This document shows positions 14,715 through 20,988 of a stretch of 22,136 nt of DNA, piece by piece. A program made the position numbers and the translations under genes. Within the stretch, counting starts at the first letter, position 1. Each line of letters opens with the position of its first letter. Source of the stretch: UBA910 sp964369145 (GTDB lineage: Bacteria; Patescibacteriota; Minisyncoccia; Phycocordibacterales; DATDWN01); assembly GCA_964369145.1 (NCBI GenBank), contig CAYJEE010000012.1, forward strand, positions 1 to 22,136, written 5' to 3'. The notes beneath the pieces are model-generated. The model had not been told where the DNA came from and did no database searches. It saw only the letters and a program-made list of their open reading frames with translations.

Positions 14715-14757
14715 TTGACAAAGTGGTATAAAAAGTTATATAATATAAGACGGAGAG
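14715..14757 (+). promoter_or_regulatory. Consensus promoter and Shine-Dalgarno of unknown gene
   Basis: TTGACA (14715-14720), an 18-bp spacer and TATAAT (14739-14744) are a full consensus match. GGAGAG at 14752-14757 lies 6 nt before GTG 14764 and is the only clear Shine-Dalgarno site seen in the window. The expected start of transcription is near 14751, so the leader is only about 13 nt. Confidence 0.85.
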
Positions 14758-14763
14758 TAAAAA

Positions 14764-15024
14764 GTGTCCATCAACAAAATTGTAGTCAGCTCAGCTTGGT
14801 TTAGAGATGAGCGGGTGAAGGTGGCAAAGCTCATTCAAGCCGAAATAACACGACTTGAGGAGGAAGAAAAAGAAATGCGGAAAACCGTTCTTTGGGAGGC
14901 TCCTTGTTTCGCCGAGAATCAAGTCAAAAGAAATGGTTTGGTGGAATTGAAATCCTTCGTCCAACATGCGATTCCAAAATTTCTGGAAAATAACCGCTAC
15001 CACTTCAGCGATTTTATCCAGTAA
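14764..15024 (+). CDS. Unknown 86-residue protein with coiled-coil region
   Basis: No family was recognised. The product begins VSINKIVVSSAWFRDERVKVAKLIQ, has a highly charged helix (ITRLEEEEKEMRKTV, about 35-49), a WEAPCFAENQ segment, and ends LENNRYHFSDFIQ. There is no signal or membrane segment, so it is probably cytosolic. GTG 14764 is chosen because a Shine-Dalgarno site fits it exactly and there is no ATG start in range. The gene stands alone, with a perfect promoter before it and a GC-rich terminator after it. It differs from its neighbours in start codon and ribosome site, which may reflect recent transfer or a distinct translation mode. Confidence 0.75.
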   Translation: MSINKIVVSSAWFRDERVKVAKLIQAEITRLEEEEKEMRKTVLWEAPCFAENQVKRNGLVELKSFVQHAIPKFLENNRYHFSDFIQ

Positions 15025-15027
15025 CAA

Positions 15028-15080
15028 CCGCCCCCGAGAGCCAAACGCTCTTGCGGGCGGCTTTCTGTTTGTTTTGACCT
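15028..15080 (+). terminator. GC-rich intrinsic terminator of unknown gene
   Basis: CCGCCC-CCGAGAGC (15028-15041) pairs with GCTCTTGCGGGCGG (15047-15060) with one mismatch and one G-U pair and a 5-nt loop. TTTCTGTTTGTTTT follows. It ends the unknown gene right before the greA promoter. Confidence 0.85.
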
Positions 15081-15102
15081 TTAGGGCTATTTTTGGTATA
15101 GT
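15074..15102 (+). promoter_or_regulatory. greA promoter
   Basis: TTGACC (15074-15079), a 17-bp spacer and TATAGT (15097-15102) are followed by a leader of about 28 nt without a Shine-Dalgarno motif. The -35 box overlaps the U-tract of the upstream terminator. Confidence 0.8.
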
Positions 15103-15136
15103 ATCGGCAATTACTTAACATTTTCTACATATACAC

Positions 15137-15595
15137 ATGAACGAAAAAGAATACCTTACAAAAGAGAAGTTTGATGAATTTAAAAAAGAGCTTGAATATT
15201 TGAAAAGTACAAAGCGAAAAGAGGTGGCAGAACAGCTCGAATATGCAAAATCTCTCGGAGATCTTTCAGAAAATGCAGAATACCATGAAGCGCGAGATGC
15301 CCAGGCTATCACTGAAGACCGTATCGCAAAGCTCGAAGGTATTCTCAAATCAGCAGTGATTATCACAGAGCAGGTGACTGGTACAGTCAACGTGGGTTCT
15401 GAAATTACAGTAGAGAAAAATGGTAAAAAAATAACCTATGTAATCGTCGGAACAGAAGAAGCGGATGCACTCGGAGGAAAAATCTCAATCAAATCTCCGT
15501 TTGGTCAGGCAGCACTTGGAAAGAAAAAAGGTGATTCATTTACGTTTGATGCGCCTTCAGGATCTGTGACCTATAAAGTAACGGATATTAAATAA
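15137..15595 (+). CDS. greA: Transcription elongation factor GreA
   Basis: GreA enters the RNA polymerase channel and stimulates transcript cleavage in backtracked complexes. The 152-residue protein has the normal two-domain layout. An N-terminal antiparallel coiled coil (about 1-75) carries the tip sequence LGDLSENAEYHEARDAQ, including the acidic residues that hold the catalytic metal. The C-terminal FKBP-like domain has the ending ISIKSPFGQAALGKKKGD, where the family usually has ISxxSPxGxALxGxxxGD. It is a single-gene unit with its own promoter and terminator. Confidence 0.97.
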   Translation: MNEKEYLTKEKFDEFKKELEYLKSTKRKEVAEQLEYAKSLGDLSENAEYHEARDAQAITEDRIAKLEGILKSAVIITEQVTGTVNVGSEITVEKNGKKITYVIVGTEEADALGGKISIKSPFGQAALGKKKGDSFTFDAPSGSVTYKVTDIK

Positions 15596-15621
15596 TTTTA
15601 AATTTGGTCAATCTCATCGTC

Positions 15622-15680
15622 TAAAATTAAAAAAAGGTTCTCGTCGTACGACAGTACGTCTGTGAGCCTTTTTTAATTTA
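15622..15680 (+). terminator. Terminator after greA
   Basis: AAATTAAAAAAAGG on the left pairs with CCTTTTTTAATTT on the right with one bulge. A second small inverted segment (GTCGTAC / GTACGTC, one mismatch) sits in the loop. The A- and T-rich arms give a usable U-tract. Confidence 0.75.
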
Positions 15681-15725
15681 TACGTGACCGTGTCTCAAAT
15701 CTGAAAGTTTATATTTGTATTAATC

Positions 15726-15760
15726 TTTCAATTTTTCACTTTTTCTATTATTATAGACAC
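15726..15760 (+). promoter_or_regulatory. lysS leaderless promoter
   Basis: TTTCAA (15726-15731), a 17-bp spacer and TATTAT (15749-15754) are followed by AGACAC (6 nt) and ATG 15761. The -35 is weak but the spacing is exact. The mRNA would begin at or next to the start codon. Confidence 0.6.
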
Positions 15761-17218
15761 ATGGCTTCACTCGATGATATACGCGACGCGCGACTTAAAA
15801 AATTAGCATTACTCAAAGAACGGGGTATTAATCCGTATCCAGCGAAAATACCTCGGGATTTTTCTCTTGCTGAGTTGAAAAATACGTTCGCAGAAAAAGA
15901 GGCTTCAGCCGAGTCTTTTTCTGTGGCAGGGCGTATTATGGCTCTACGGGGACAAGGGGCTATCCTTTTTGTTGTGCTCTTTGATGGCACAGAAAAGTTT
16001 CAGGTTATTTTGAAAAAAGATGAGCTTGGAGAAGAGACACTTTCTTTGTTTGCTGACACGGTGGATATCGGCGACTTTATTTCTGTTACGGGTACAGCAC
16101 TCACGAGCCAACGAGGGGAGCCGAGTGTGCTCGCAAAATCATGGATGATGGGGGTAAAGACTCTCCTCCCGCTTCCAGAGAAATGGCATGGTCTCACTGA
16201 TGTAGATGAGCGATATCGAAAGCGATACCTCGACTTTCTGATGGACGATGAAGCGCGTGAGCTTATATATAAAAAAAGTAAATTTTGGGATGTTACTCGA
16301 GAATTTTTGAAAAAAGAAGGATTTTTGGAAGTAGAGACCCCTACGCTTGAGACGACAACCGGTGGTGCAGAAGCAGAGCCGTTTAAGACACATCACAATG
16401 ACTATGATCTTCCGGTATTTTTACGTATCTCAGTCGGTGAGCTCTGGCAGAAACGTCTGATGGCGGGAGGTTTTCCAAAAACATTTGAAATCGGTAGGGC
16501 GTATCGAAACGAAGGATCGTCACCAGATCATTTGCAGGAATTTACAAACATGGAGTTCTACTGGGCGTTTGCTGACTACCATGATGGTATGGAGCTCGTA
16601 AAACGAATGTATCGTGCTATCGCCACAGAAGTATTCGGAAAAACAGAATTTACGACTCGTGGGCATACGTTTGATCTTGCAAATGATTGGGTACTTGTGG
16701 ATTATGCAGAAGAAATCAAAAAACAGACAGGTGTGGATATTGCGACAAGTACTCAAGGTGAAATGGAACAGACGCTTCAAAAGCTTGGCGTAAAATACGA
16801 AGGAAACAATGTTGAACGTCTGACTGATACACTCTGGAAGTATTGTCGCAAAAATATTGCAGGACCTGCCTTTCTAATCAATCATCCAAAACTTGTTGCA
16901 CCTCTCGCAAAAGCAAATCCAGATGGGGTTTCCGTCCAACGATTCCAGCCAATTCTTGCAGGAAGCGAAGTGGGGAATGGTTATTCAGAGCTCAATGATC
17001 CGATCGACCAGCATGAGCGATTTATGCTCCAACAAAAGCTTATCGATGCAGGGGACAAAGAAGCAATGATGCCAGATTACGAATTTGTAGAAATGCTTGA
17101 GCACGGTATGCCACCAACCTGTGGCTTTGGCTTCGGAGAAAGACTTTTTGCATTCTTGGCAGACAAACCACTCCGAGAGTTGCAAACCTTCCCGTTGATG
17201 AAACCGAGGATTGAGTAA
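15761..17218 (+). CDS. lysS: Lysyl-tRNA synthetase, class II
   Basis: The enzyme charges tRNA(Lys). The 485-residue product has an N-terminal OB-fold anticodon domain (about 1-140, with RIMALRGQGAILFVVLFDGTEKFQ). The class II core follows: motif 1 around KKEGFLEVETPTLETTTGGAEAEPF, motif 2 FEIGRAYRNEGSSPDHLQEFTNMEFYW, and motif 3 GFGFGERLFAFLADKP ending FPLMKP. The KRYLDFLMDDEARELI linker is typical of LysS. Motif 3 has Glu-Arg where many bacterial enzymes have Asp-Arg, a conservative change. The gene has its own promoter-like box and a perfect hairpin terminator, so it is probably monocistronic. Confidence 0.96.
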   Translation: MASLDDIRDARLKKLALLKERGINPYPAKIPRDFSLAELKNTFAEKEASAESFSVAGRIMALRGQGAILFVVLFDGTEKFQVILKKDELGEETLSLFADTVDIGDFISVTGTALTSQRGEPSVLAKSWMMGVKTLLPLPEKWHGLTDVDERYRKRYLDFLMDDEARELIYKKSKFWDVTREFLKKEGFLEVETPTLETTTGGAEAEPFKTHHNDYDLPVFLRISVGELWQKRLMAGGFPKTFEIGRAYRNEGSSPDHLQEFTNMEFYWAFADYHDGMELVKRMYRAIATEVFGKTEFTTRGHTFDLANDWVLVDYAEEIKKQTGVDIATSTQGEMEQTLQKLGVKYEGNNVERLTDTLWKYCRKNIAGPAFLINHPKLVAPLAKANPDGVSVQRFQPILAGSEVGNGYSELNDPIDQHERFMLQQKLIDAGDKEAMMPDYEFVEMLEHGMPPTCGFGFGERLFAFLADKPLRELQTFPLMKPRIE

Positions 17219-17242
17219 AATTAAATACACTTGAAAACGAGG

Positions 17243-17277
17243 AACATAAAAACCACCTTATAGGTGGTTTTTATGTT
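17243..17277. terminator. Bidirectional terminator after lysS
   Basis: A perfect 15-bp stem (17243-17257 with 17263-17277) has a 5-nt TTATA loop, with ACCACC/GGTGGT at the top and an A/T run below. It insulates lysS from the mraZ control region. Confidence 0.9.
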
Positions 17278-17286
17278 GTAGTTTCA

Positions 17287-17295
17287 TTATCCACA
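17287..17295 (+). promoter_or_regulatory. DnaA-box-like 9-mer
   Basis: TTATCCACA is an exact match to the consensus high-affinity DnaA box and lies 10 bp upstream of the proposed mraZ -35. A single 9-mer can arise by chance, so this is a candidate only. Confidence 0.4.
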
Positions 17296-17305
17296 GGGTA
17301 AAGTG

Positions 17306-17359
17306 TTGTGGAGTGGGAGAGAGTGGTATAAAATACTAAGTAAGTGGGAAGAAGTGGGT
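17306..17359 (+). promoter_or_regulatory. mraZ promoter with MraZ-type operator repeats
   Basis: TTGTGG (17306-17311), a 17-bp spacer and TAAAAT (17329-17334) form a plausible promoter. Two pairs of TGGGN repeats with 5-bp spacers overlap it: TGGGA 17314-17318 with TGGTA 17324-17328 between the boxes, and TGGGA 17345-17349 with TGGGT 17355-17359 just after the expected start. TGGGN repeats with a 10-bp period are the known operator of E. coli MraZ, so autorepression of the division cluster is likely. Confidence 0.75.
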
Positions 17360-17500
17360 GACATATTTTCACAGAGCAATTGTACTCAATTGCGACAATG
17401 AAAATAGGAATGCGGATGAGACATCGGCCGACATATTTTCACAGAGCAATTGTACTCAATTGCGACAATGAAAATAGAAGGGCAGTTGTACTCAACTGAC
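17360..17500 (+). repeat. Tandem hairpin repeats in the mraZ leader
   Basis: A 48-bp sequence occurs twice, identical, at 17360-17407 and 17430-17477 (period 70). Each copy can fold with an 8-bp outer stem (TATTTTCA/TGAAAATA), a small internal loop and a 7-bp inner stem (GCAATTG/CAATTGC) capped by TACT. A third, partial element at 17483-17498 keeps only the inner stem and the TACT loop, but as CAGTTG/CAACTG, where a base pair has changed on both sides. Confidence 0.8.
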
Positions 17501-17537
17501 ACGGTACGCTCTCACTGAGGTAATTAAAAATACTGGC

Positions 17538-17972
17538 ATGTTGATCGGAGAATACACACACAGCATCGATGAAAAGAATAGAGTTTCGCTACCGGCGAAA
17601 TTTCGTTCTGAAATGGGAAAAAAGCTTGTGGTAACTCCAGGTCTCGACAACTGTCTCTTTGTGTTCACACTCAAAGAATGGGCAGCGATCGAGACAAAGC
17701 TCAACACTTCTTCTCTCTTGCAGTCTGATAATCGAAGTTTCAACCGCTTTATGTTTGGTGGCGCGGTTGAGGCAGAAGTCGATTCTATCGGACGAATCTT
17801 GATCCCAGATTTTCTTCGAGACCGAGCATCACTGAAAAACAAAGTAGTGATTATCGGAGTTTCAAATCGAGTGGAAATCTGGAATGAGAAAGCATGGGGA
17901 GAGTATAAGAAAGTGGTCGAGAAGCAGGCGGATACGCTTGCAGAAAAATTGGGGCAGGTCGGAGTGTTGTAA
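17538..17972 (+). CDS. mraZ: Transcriptional regulator MraZ
   Basis: MraZ is the DNA-binding regulator at the head of the division and wall cluster. The 144-residue protein has two SpoVT/AbrB-like swapped-hairpin domains. The first is GEYTHSIDEKNRVSLPAKFR (4-23) and the second is GGAVEAEVDSIGRILIPDFLR (about 74-94), each with the family D-x-x-x-R-x-x-(L/I)-P pattern. ATG 17538 gives the normal MLIGEYTHSID start. Its own operator-like repeats lie about 180 bp upstream, with three hairpins between, an unusually long leader for this window. It is followed 90 bp later by rsmH. Confidence 0.96.
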   Translation: MLIGEYTHSIDEKNRVSLPAKFRSEMGKKLVVTPGLDNCLFVFTLKEWAAIETKLNTSSLLQSDNRSFNRFMFGGAVEAEVDSIGRILIPDFLRDRASLKNKVVIIGVSNRVEIWNEKAWGEYKKVVEKQADTLAEKLGQVGVL

Positions 17973-18062
17973 GAATTTCAAATTCAAAATTTTAAATTTC
18001 AAACAAAATACAAAATCGCATTATTTTTGAAATTTAAAATTAGAAATTTAAAATTTACCTCC
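17973..18062. repeat. AT-rich spacer with inverted repeat, mraZ-rsmH
   Basis: The spacer is made of low-complexity AAATTT-type sequence. AATTTTAAATTTC (17988-18000) has a perfect 13-bp inverted partner at 18029-18041. It can form a weak hairpin that might tune read-through from mraZ to rsmH. No promoter was identified. Confidence 0.5.
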
Positions 18063-18956
18063 ATGATTCATCGCTCAGTACTCCTACAAGAAGTTATCAA
18101 AGGTCTCGATATACAACCAGGAGATGTGGTCGTAGACGGGACGTTGGGTAATGGGGGACATACTCGAGCACTTGCCGAAAAGTTTGGAAATTCTATCAAA
18201 CTCATCGGTATTGATCTCGATGTAGATGCGCTCGATCGCTCAAAGGATCGGCTCAAAGACCTTTCTCTCGACATCACGTATGTGTTGGGAAGTTTCCGGG
18301 ATATCGACACGCATCTCACACTGCTCGGTATCTCACAGGTCAATCGAGTGTTGCTCGATATTGGACTATCTTCAAATCAGCTCGAAGAGTCAGGAAGAGG
18401 GTTTGCTTTCAGACAAGACGAACCACTTCGGATGACATTTAAAAAAGAGCTTGGAGAAGAAGAGTACGATGCTCATACGATTGTAAACACATGGGATGAA
18501 GATTCTCTCCGGACGATTATCAGATCGTACGGAGAAGAACGATTTGCAGGACGTATCGCACGGGGGATAGTACGCACACGAGAGCTTTCACCGATCGAGA
18601 CTACGACAGACTTGGTAAATGTGATTCTCGCTTCTACTCCCAAGTTTTACCATCATGGCAAGATACATCCCGCGACGAGAACATTCCAAGCATTGCGGAT
18701 CACGGTGAACGATGAGCTCTATGCGCTCGAAGAAGGTTTGGAAAAAAGTTTCCAAGCGCTTGCATCCAAAGGGAGACTCGCAATCATCTCATTCCACAGT
18801 CTCGAAGACCGAATCGTCAAAGAGCACTTCAAGTCACTTGAGACTTCAAAACAAGGAGTACGTATCACAAAAAAACCAATCACACCAAACGAAAAGGAAA
18901 TATATGAGAACCCACGTTCTCGAAGTGCAAAATTAAGAATCATTGAAAAGAATTAA
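18063..18956 (+). CDS. rsmH: 16S rRNA N4-methyltransferase RsmH (MraW)
   Basis: RsmH methylates N4 of C1402 in the decoding centre of 16S rRNA using S-adenosylmethionine. The 297-residue product begins MIHRSVLLQEVIKGL. The SAM-binding motif is VVDGTLGNGGHTRALAEKF, followed by LIGIDLDVDAL. Further family blocks are LLDIGLSSNQLEESGRGFAFRQDEPLRMTF, HPATRTFQALRITVNDEL and IISFHSLEDRIVKEHF, with a C-terminal NPRSRSAKLRI. All expected motifs are present. ATG 18063 is preferred to an in-frame TTG at 18027, because the extra residues are low-complexity translation of the AT-rich spacer. It is second in the dcw-type cluster. Confidence 0.97.
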   Translation: MIHRSVLLQEVIKGLDIQPGDVVVDGTLGNGGHTRALAEKFGNSIKLIGIDLDVDALDRSKDRLKDLSLDITYVLGSFRDIDTHLTLLGISQVNRVLLDIGLSSNQLEESGRGFAFRQDEPLRMTFKKELGEEEYDAHTIVNTWDEDSLRTIIRSYGEERFAGRIARGIVRTRELSPIETTTDLVNVILASTPKFYHHGKIHPATRTFQALRITVNDELYALEEGLEKSFQALASKGRLAIISFHSLEDRIVKEHFKSLETSKQGVRITKKPITPNEKEIYENPRSRSAKLRIIEKN

Positions 18957-18967
18957 TACATACTACT

Positions 18968-19279
18968 ATGAAAACACATACATATATTGATGAGAAAAAT
19001 ATGTTCTGGGGACTTCTCAGTATTGTATTTTTCTCGGCTATTTTTTATATATATTGTGTGACAACCACGATTCATAATGTTGTATTACGAGAGCAGATGG
19101 AAACAGAAGCATCTGAACTAGCGCTTTCAATCGGACAGAAAGAGTTTGATCTTATCGGTCTTAAAAATGAGATTACACTCGCTCGAGCACAAAATCTCGG
19201 TTTTGTAGAAGTTGAACACAAGACATTTATCACTCCTCAATCAGTGAGTTTTGTATCGCGTACTGAATCAGAAATATAG
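18968..19279 (+). CDS. ftsL: FtsL-like division protein
   Basis: The 103-residue protein has a short cytoplasmic N-terminus, one membrane helix (about 12-34, FWGLLSIVFFSAIFYIYCV) and a predicted coiled coil (about 42-78, REQMETEASELALSIGQKEFDLIGLKNEITLARA). A short tail ends it. This layout and the position between rsmH and ftsI are those of FtsL, which works with FtsB and FtsQ to activate septal wall synthesis. FtsL sequence is poorly conserved, so the call rests on size, topology and neighbours. The stop lies 12 bp before the ftsI start. Confidence 0.7.
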   Translation: MKTHTYIDEKNMFWGLLSIVFFSAIFYIYCVTTTIHNVVLREQMETEASELALSIGQKEFDLIGLKNEITLARAQNLGFVEVEHKTFITPQSVSFVSRTESEI

Positions 19280-19291
19280 TATACTGTTTTT
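19280..19291 (+). promoter_or_regulatory. ftsI leaderless promoter
   Basis: TATACT (19280-19285), directly after the ftsL stop, is followed by 6 nt (GTTTTT) and ATG 19292. No -35 match was seen at normal spacing. It suggests that ftsI can be transcribed apart from mraZ-rsmH-ftsL. Confidence 0.55.
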
Positions 19292-20983
19292 ATGTCTTCT
19301 TCTTTATCTCGCATACGCTTCTTGTCTTTTTGTATTCTCGCAGTTGCTCTCTTGATTATAGCGAGATTATATATAGTACAGATCACAGAGCATGACACAT
19401 ATACTGATAAGGCTGACCGGCAGTATGCTCGATCGACAGGTAATGTGTTTACACGCAATTCAATATATTTTACGAGTAAGACTGGAGAGGAAGTCTCGGC
19501 AGCAACCTTGAAAACAGGTTTTACGGTTGCGGTCAATCCACAGCTCTTAAAAAATCCAGAGGGTGCATTTCAAAAGCTCGCAGGATTTCTCGATATTCCA
19601 AAAGAAGAGTTTTTACAGAAAGTTACAAAACAAAATGACCCATACGAAGAGCTCGCAAAGCGAGTGGACTATGAGCTCGGACAACAAATAGAGGGGCTTG
19701 CAATACCTGGAGTCAAGTTGTACAAGGACCGTTGGCGTTTTTATCCAGGCAACAATCTCGCTGCCCATACGGTAGGTTTTTTGGGTTTCAAGGGAGATGA
19801 ATTTGCTGGACGATACGGACTTGAGAGTTTTTATGAAAAGACATTGAAAAGAGATGAAGGTGCATATGTAAATTTTTTTGCACAGATTTTTTCTAATATA
19901 GAAAAGAGTGCGACTGATGCGGAAGAAGGTGATGTGGTGACTTCTCTCGAGCCCACAGTTCAGACATATCTCGAAAATATTCTTTCTGATGTAAATAAAA
20001 AATACTCATCGCAGTATACAGGTGGGATTATTGTCGACCCGAAGACGGGGGTGATATATGCGATGGCATTGAAACCTGATTTTGATTTAAATAATACAAA
20101 AGCAGAAAAGGATGTATCGGTATTTTCCAACCCGTTGGTAGAAAATGTGTATGAAATGGGTTCTATTATCAAACCACTGACTGTGGCGGCAGGTATTGAT
20201 ACGGGCAAAATCACTGCAGATACCACGTATTATGATAAAGGGTATATTGTCGTAAATAATAAAAAGATTTCAAACTTTGACGGAAAGGAAAGAGGTGTGA
20301 CTACGATGCAGACCGCGCTTTCAGAATCGCTCAATGTCGGTATGGCATACATTGTAAACAAGGTGAGCAACGATGTTTTTTCTGATTATATGTATAAGTT
20401 TGGACTTGATACAAAGACGGGGATTGATTTGCCCAATGAAGCAAAAAATATTGTCTCTAACCTCAAAAGTCCTCGCGATATCGAGCATGTGACCGCATCC
20501 TTTGGTCAGGGTATCGCACTCTCACCGATGTCGACGGTTCGAGCGCTTTCGACTATTGCAAACGGTGGATACCTGATCCATCCTCACGTAGCAACAAAAA
20601 TAAAATACAGAGTAGGTATTTCGAAGGATATCTCGTATCCTCAGGGCGAGCAGGTGATCAAAAAAACAACTTCAGAAGAAGTGACGCGTATGATGGTGCG
20701 GAGTGTTGACGAATATTTAAGAGGGGGTAAACTGAAGCTGCCCAACTATAGTGTGGCAGTAAAGACTGGTACAGCACAGATCGCATCGGGTGGAAGCTAT
20801 AGTCCAGATGATTTTCTTCACTCATTTGTAGGATTTTTCCCTGCGTACAACCCTCGATTTTTAGTATTTTTGTACACCGTCAAACCGCGAGGTGTGCAGT
20901 ATGGTTCAGAATCTCTCTCAGATCCCTTTATCGATATAACAAAGTTTTTGATAAACTATTACGAAATACCGCCTGACAGATAG
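19292..20983 (+). CDS. ftsI: Septal transpeptidase FtsI (PBP3-like)
   Basis: This class B PBP cross-links peptidoglycan at the septum. The 563 residues comprise one membrane helix (about 10-30), a pedestal domain and a transpeptidase domain. The latter has Ser291-x-x-Lys294 (MGSIIKP), Ser346-Leu-Asn348 and Lys491-Thr-Gly493 (VKTGTAQIASGG). The catalytic motifs are intact. The usual RGxIxDRNG block near the membrane is degenerate here (TGNVFTRNSIYFTSKTGEEVSAA), lacking the Asp and Gly. The position after an FtsL-like gene and before a Mur ligase supports the septal role over a second elongation enzyme. Confidence 0.93.
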   Translation: MSSSLSRIRFLSFCILAVALLIIARLYIVQITEHDTYTDKADRQYARSTGNVFTRNSIYFTSKTGEEVSAATLKTGFTVAVNPQLLKNPEGAFQKLAGFLDIPKEEFLQKVTKQNDPYEELAKRVDYELGQQIEGLAIPGVKLYKDRWRFYPGNNLAAHTVGFLGFKGDEFAGRYGLESFYEKTLKRDEGAYVNFFAQIFSNIEKSATDAEEGDVVTSLEPTVQTYLENILSDVNKKYSSQYTGGIIVDPKTGVIYAMALKPDFDLNNTKAEKDVSVFSNPLVENVYEMGSIIKPLTVAAGIDTGKITADTTYYDKGYIVVNNKKISNFDGKERGVTTMQTALSESLNVGMAYIVNKVSNDVFSDYMYKFGLDTKTGIDLPNEAKNIVSNLKSPRDIEHVTASFGQGIALSPMSTVRALSTIANGGYLIHPHVATKIKYRVGISKDISYPQGEQVIKKTTSEEVTRMMVRSVDEYLRGGKLKLPNYSVAVKTGTAQIASGGSYSPDDFLHSFVGFFPAYNPRFLVFLYTVKPRGVQYGSESLSDPFIDITKFLINYYEIPPDR

Positions 20984-20988
20984 TGTAT

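Larger units (their letters stand above)
17278..17537 (+). promoter_or_regulatory. mraZ upstream control region (non-coding)
   Basis: The 319 bp between lysS and mraZ hold no gene. In order they contain the lysS terminator, a TTATCCACA 9-mer (17287-17295), a promoter with TGGGN repeats (17306-17359), and two full hairpin repeats plus one partial (17360-17500). A short tail runs to the mraZ ATG. No Shine-Dalgarno site lies at normal spacing. The closest purine run, GAGG at 17517-17520, is 17 nt upstream. Confidence 0.7.

Noticed and set aside
14512..14731. Open frames on both strands across the GC-rich element after mrdA
   Set aside because: No family resemblance, the frames overlap mrdA or its stop, and the sequence is better explained by its hairpins.
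17360..17477. Two direct repeats considered as a minimal CRISPR array
   Set aside because: There are only two full copies, the repeat is 48 bp with strong internal hairpins, the spacer is just 22 bp and no cas gene is nearby.
17521..17537. AATACT just before the mraZ ATG as a leaderless promoter
   Set aside because: Only 3 nt separate it from the ATG, which would put the transcription start inside the gene. The promoter at 17306-17334 with operator repeats is more convincing.
18027..18062. TTG start extending rsmH by 12 residues
   Set aside because: The extra residues are a translation of low-complexity AT-rich spacer. ATG 18063 gives the normal family N-terminus.
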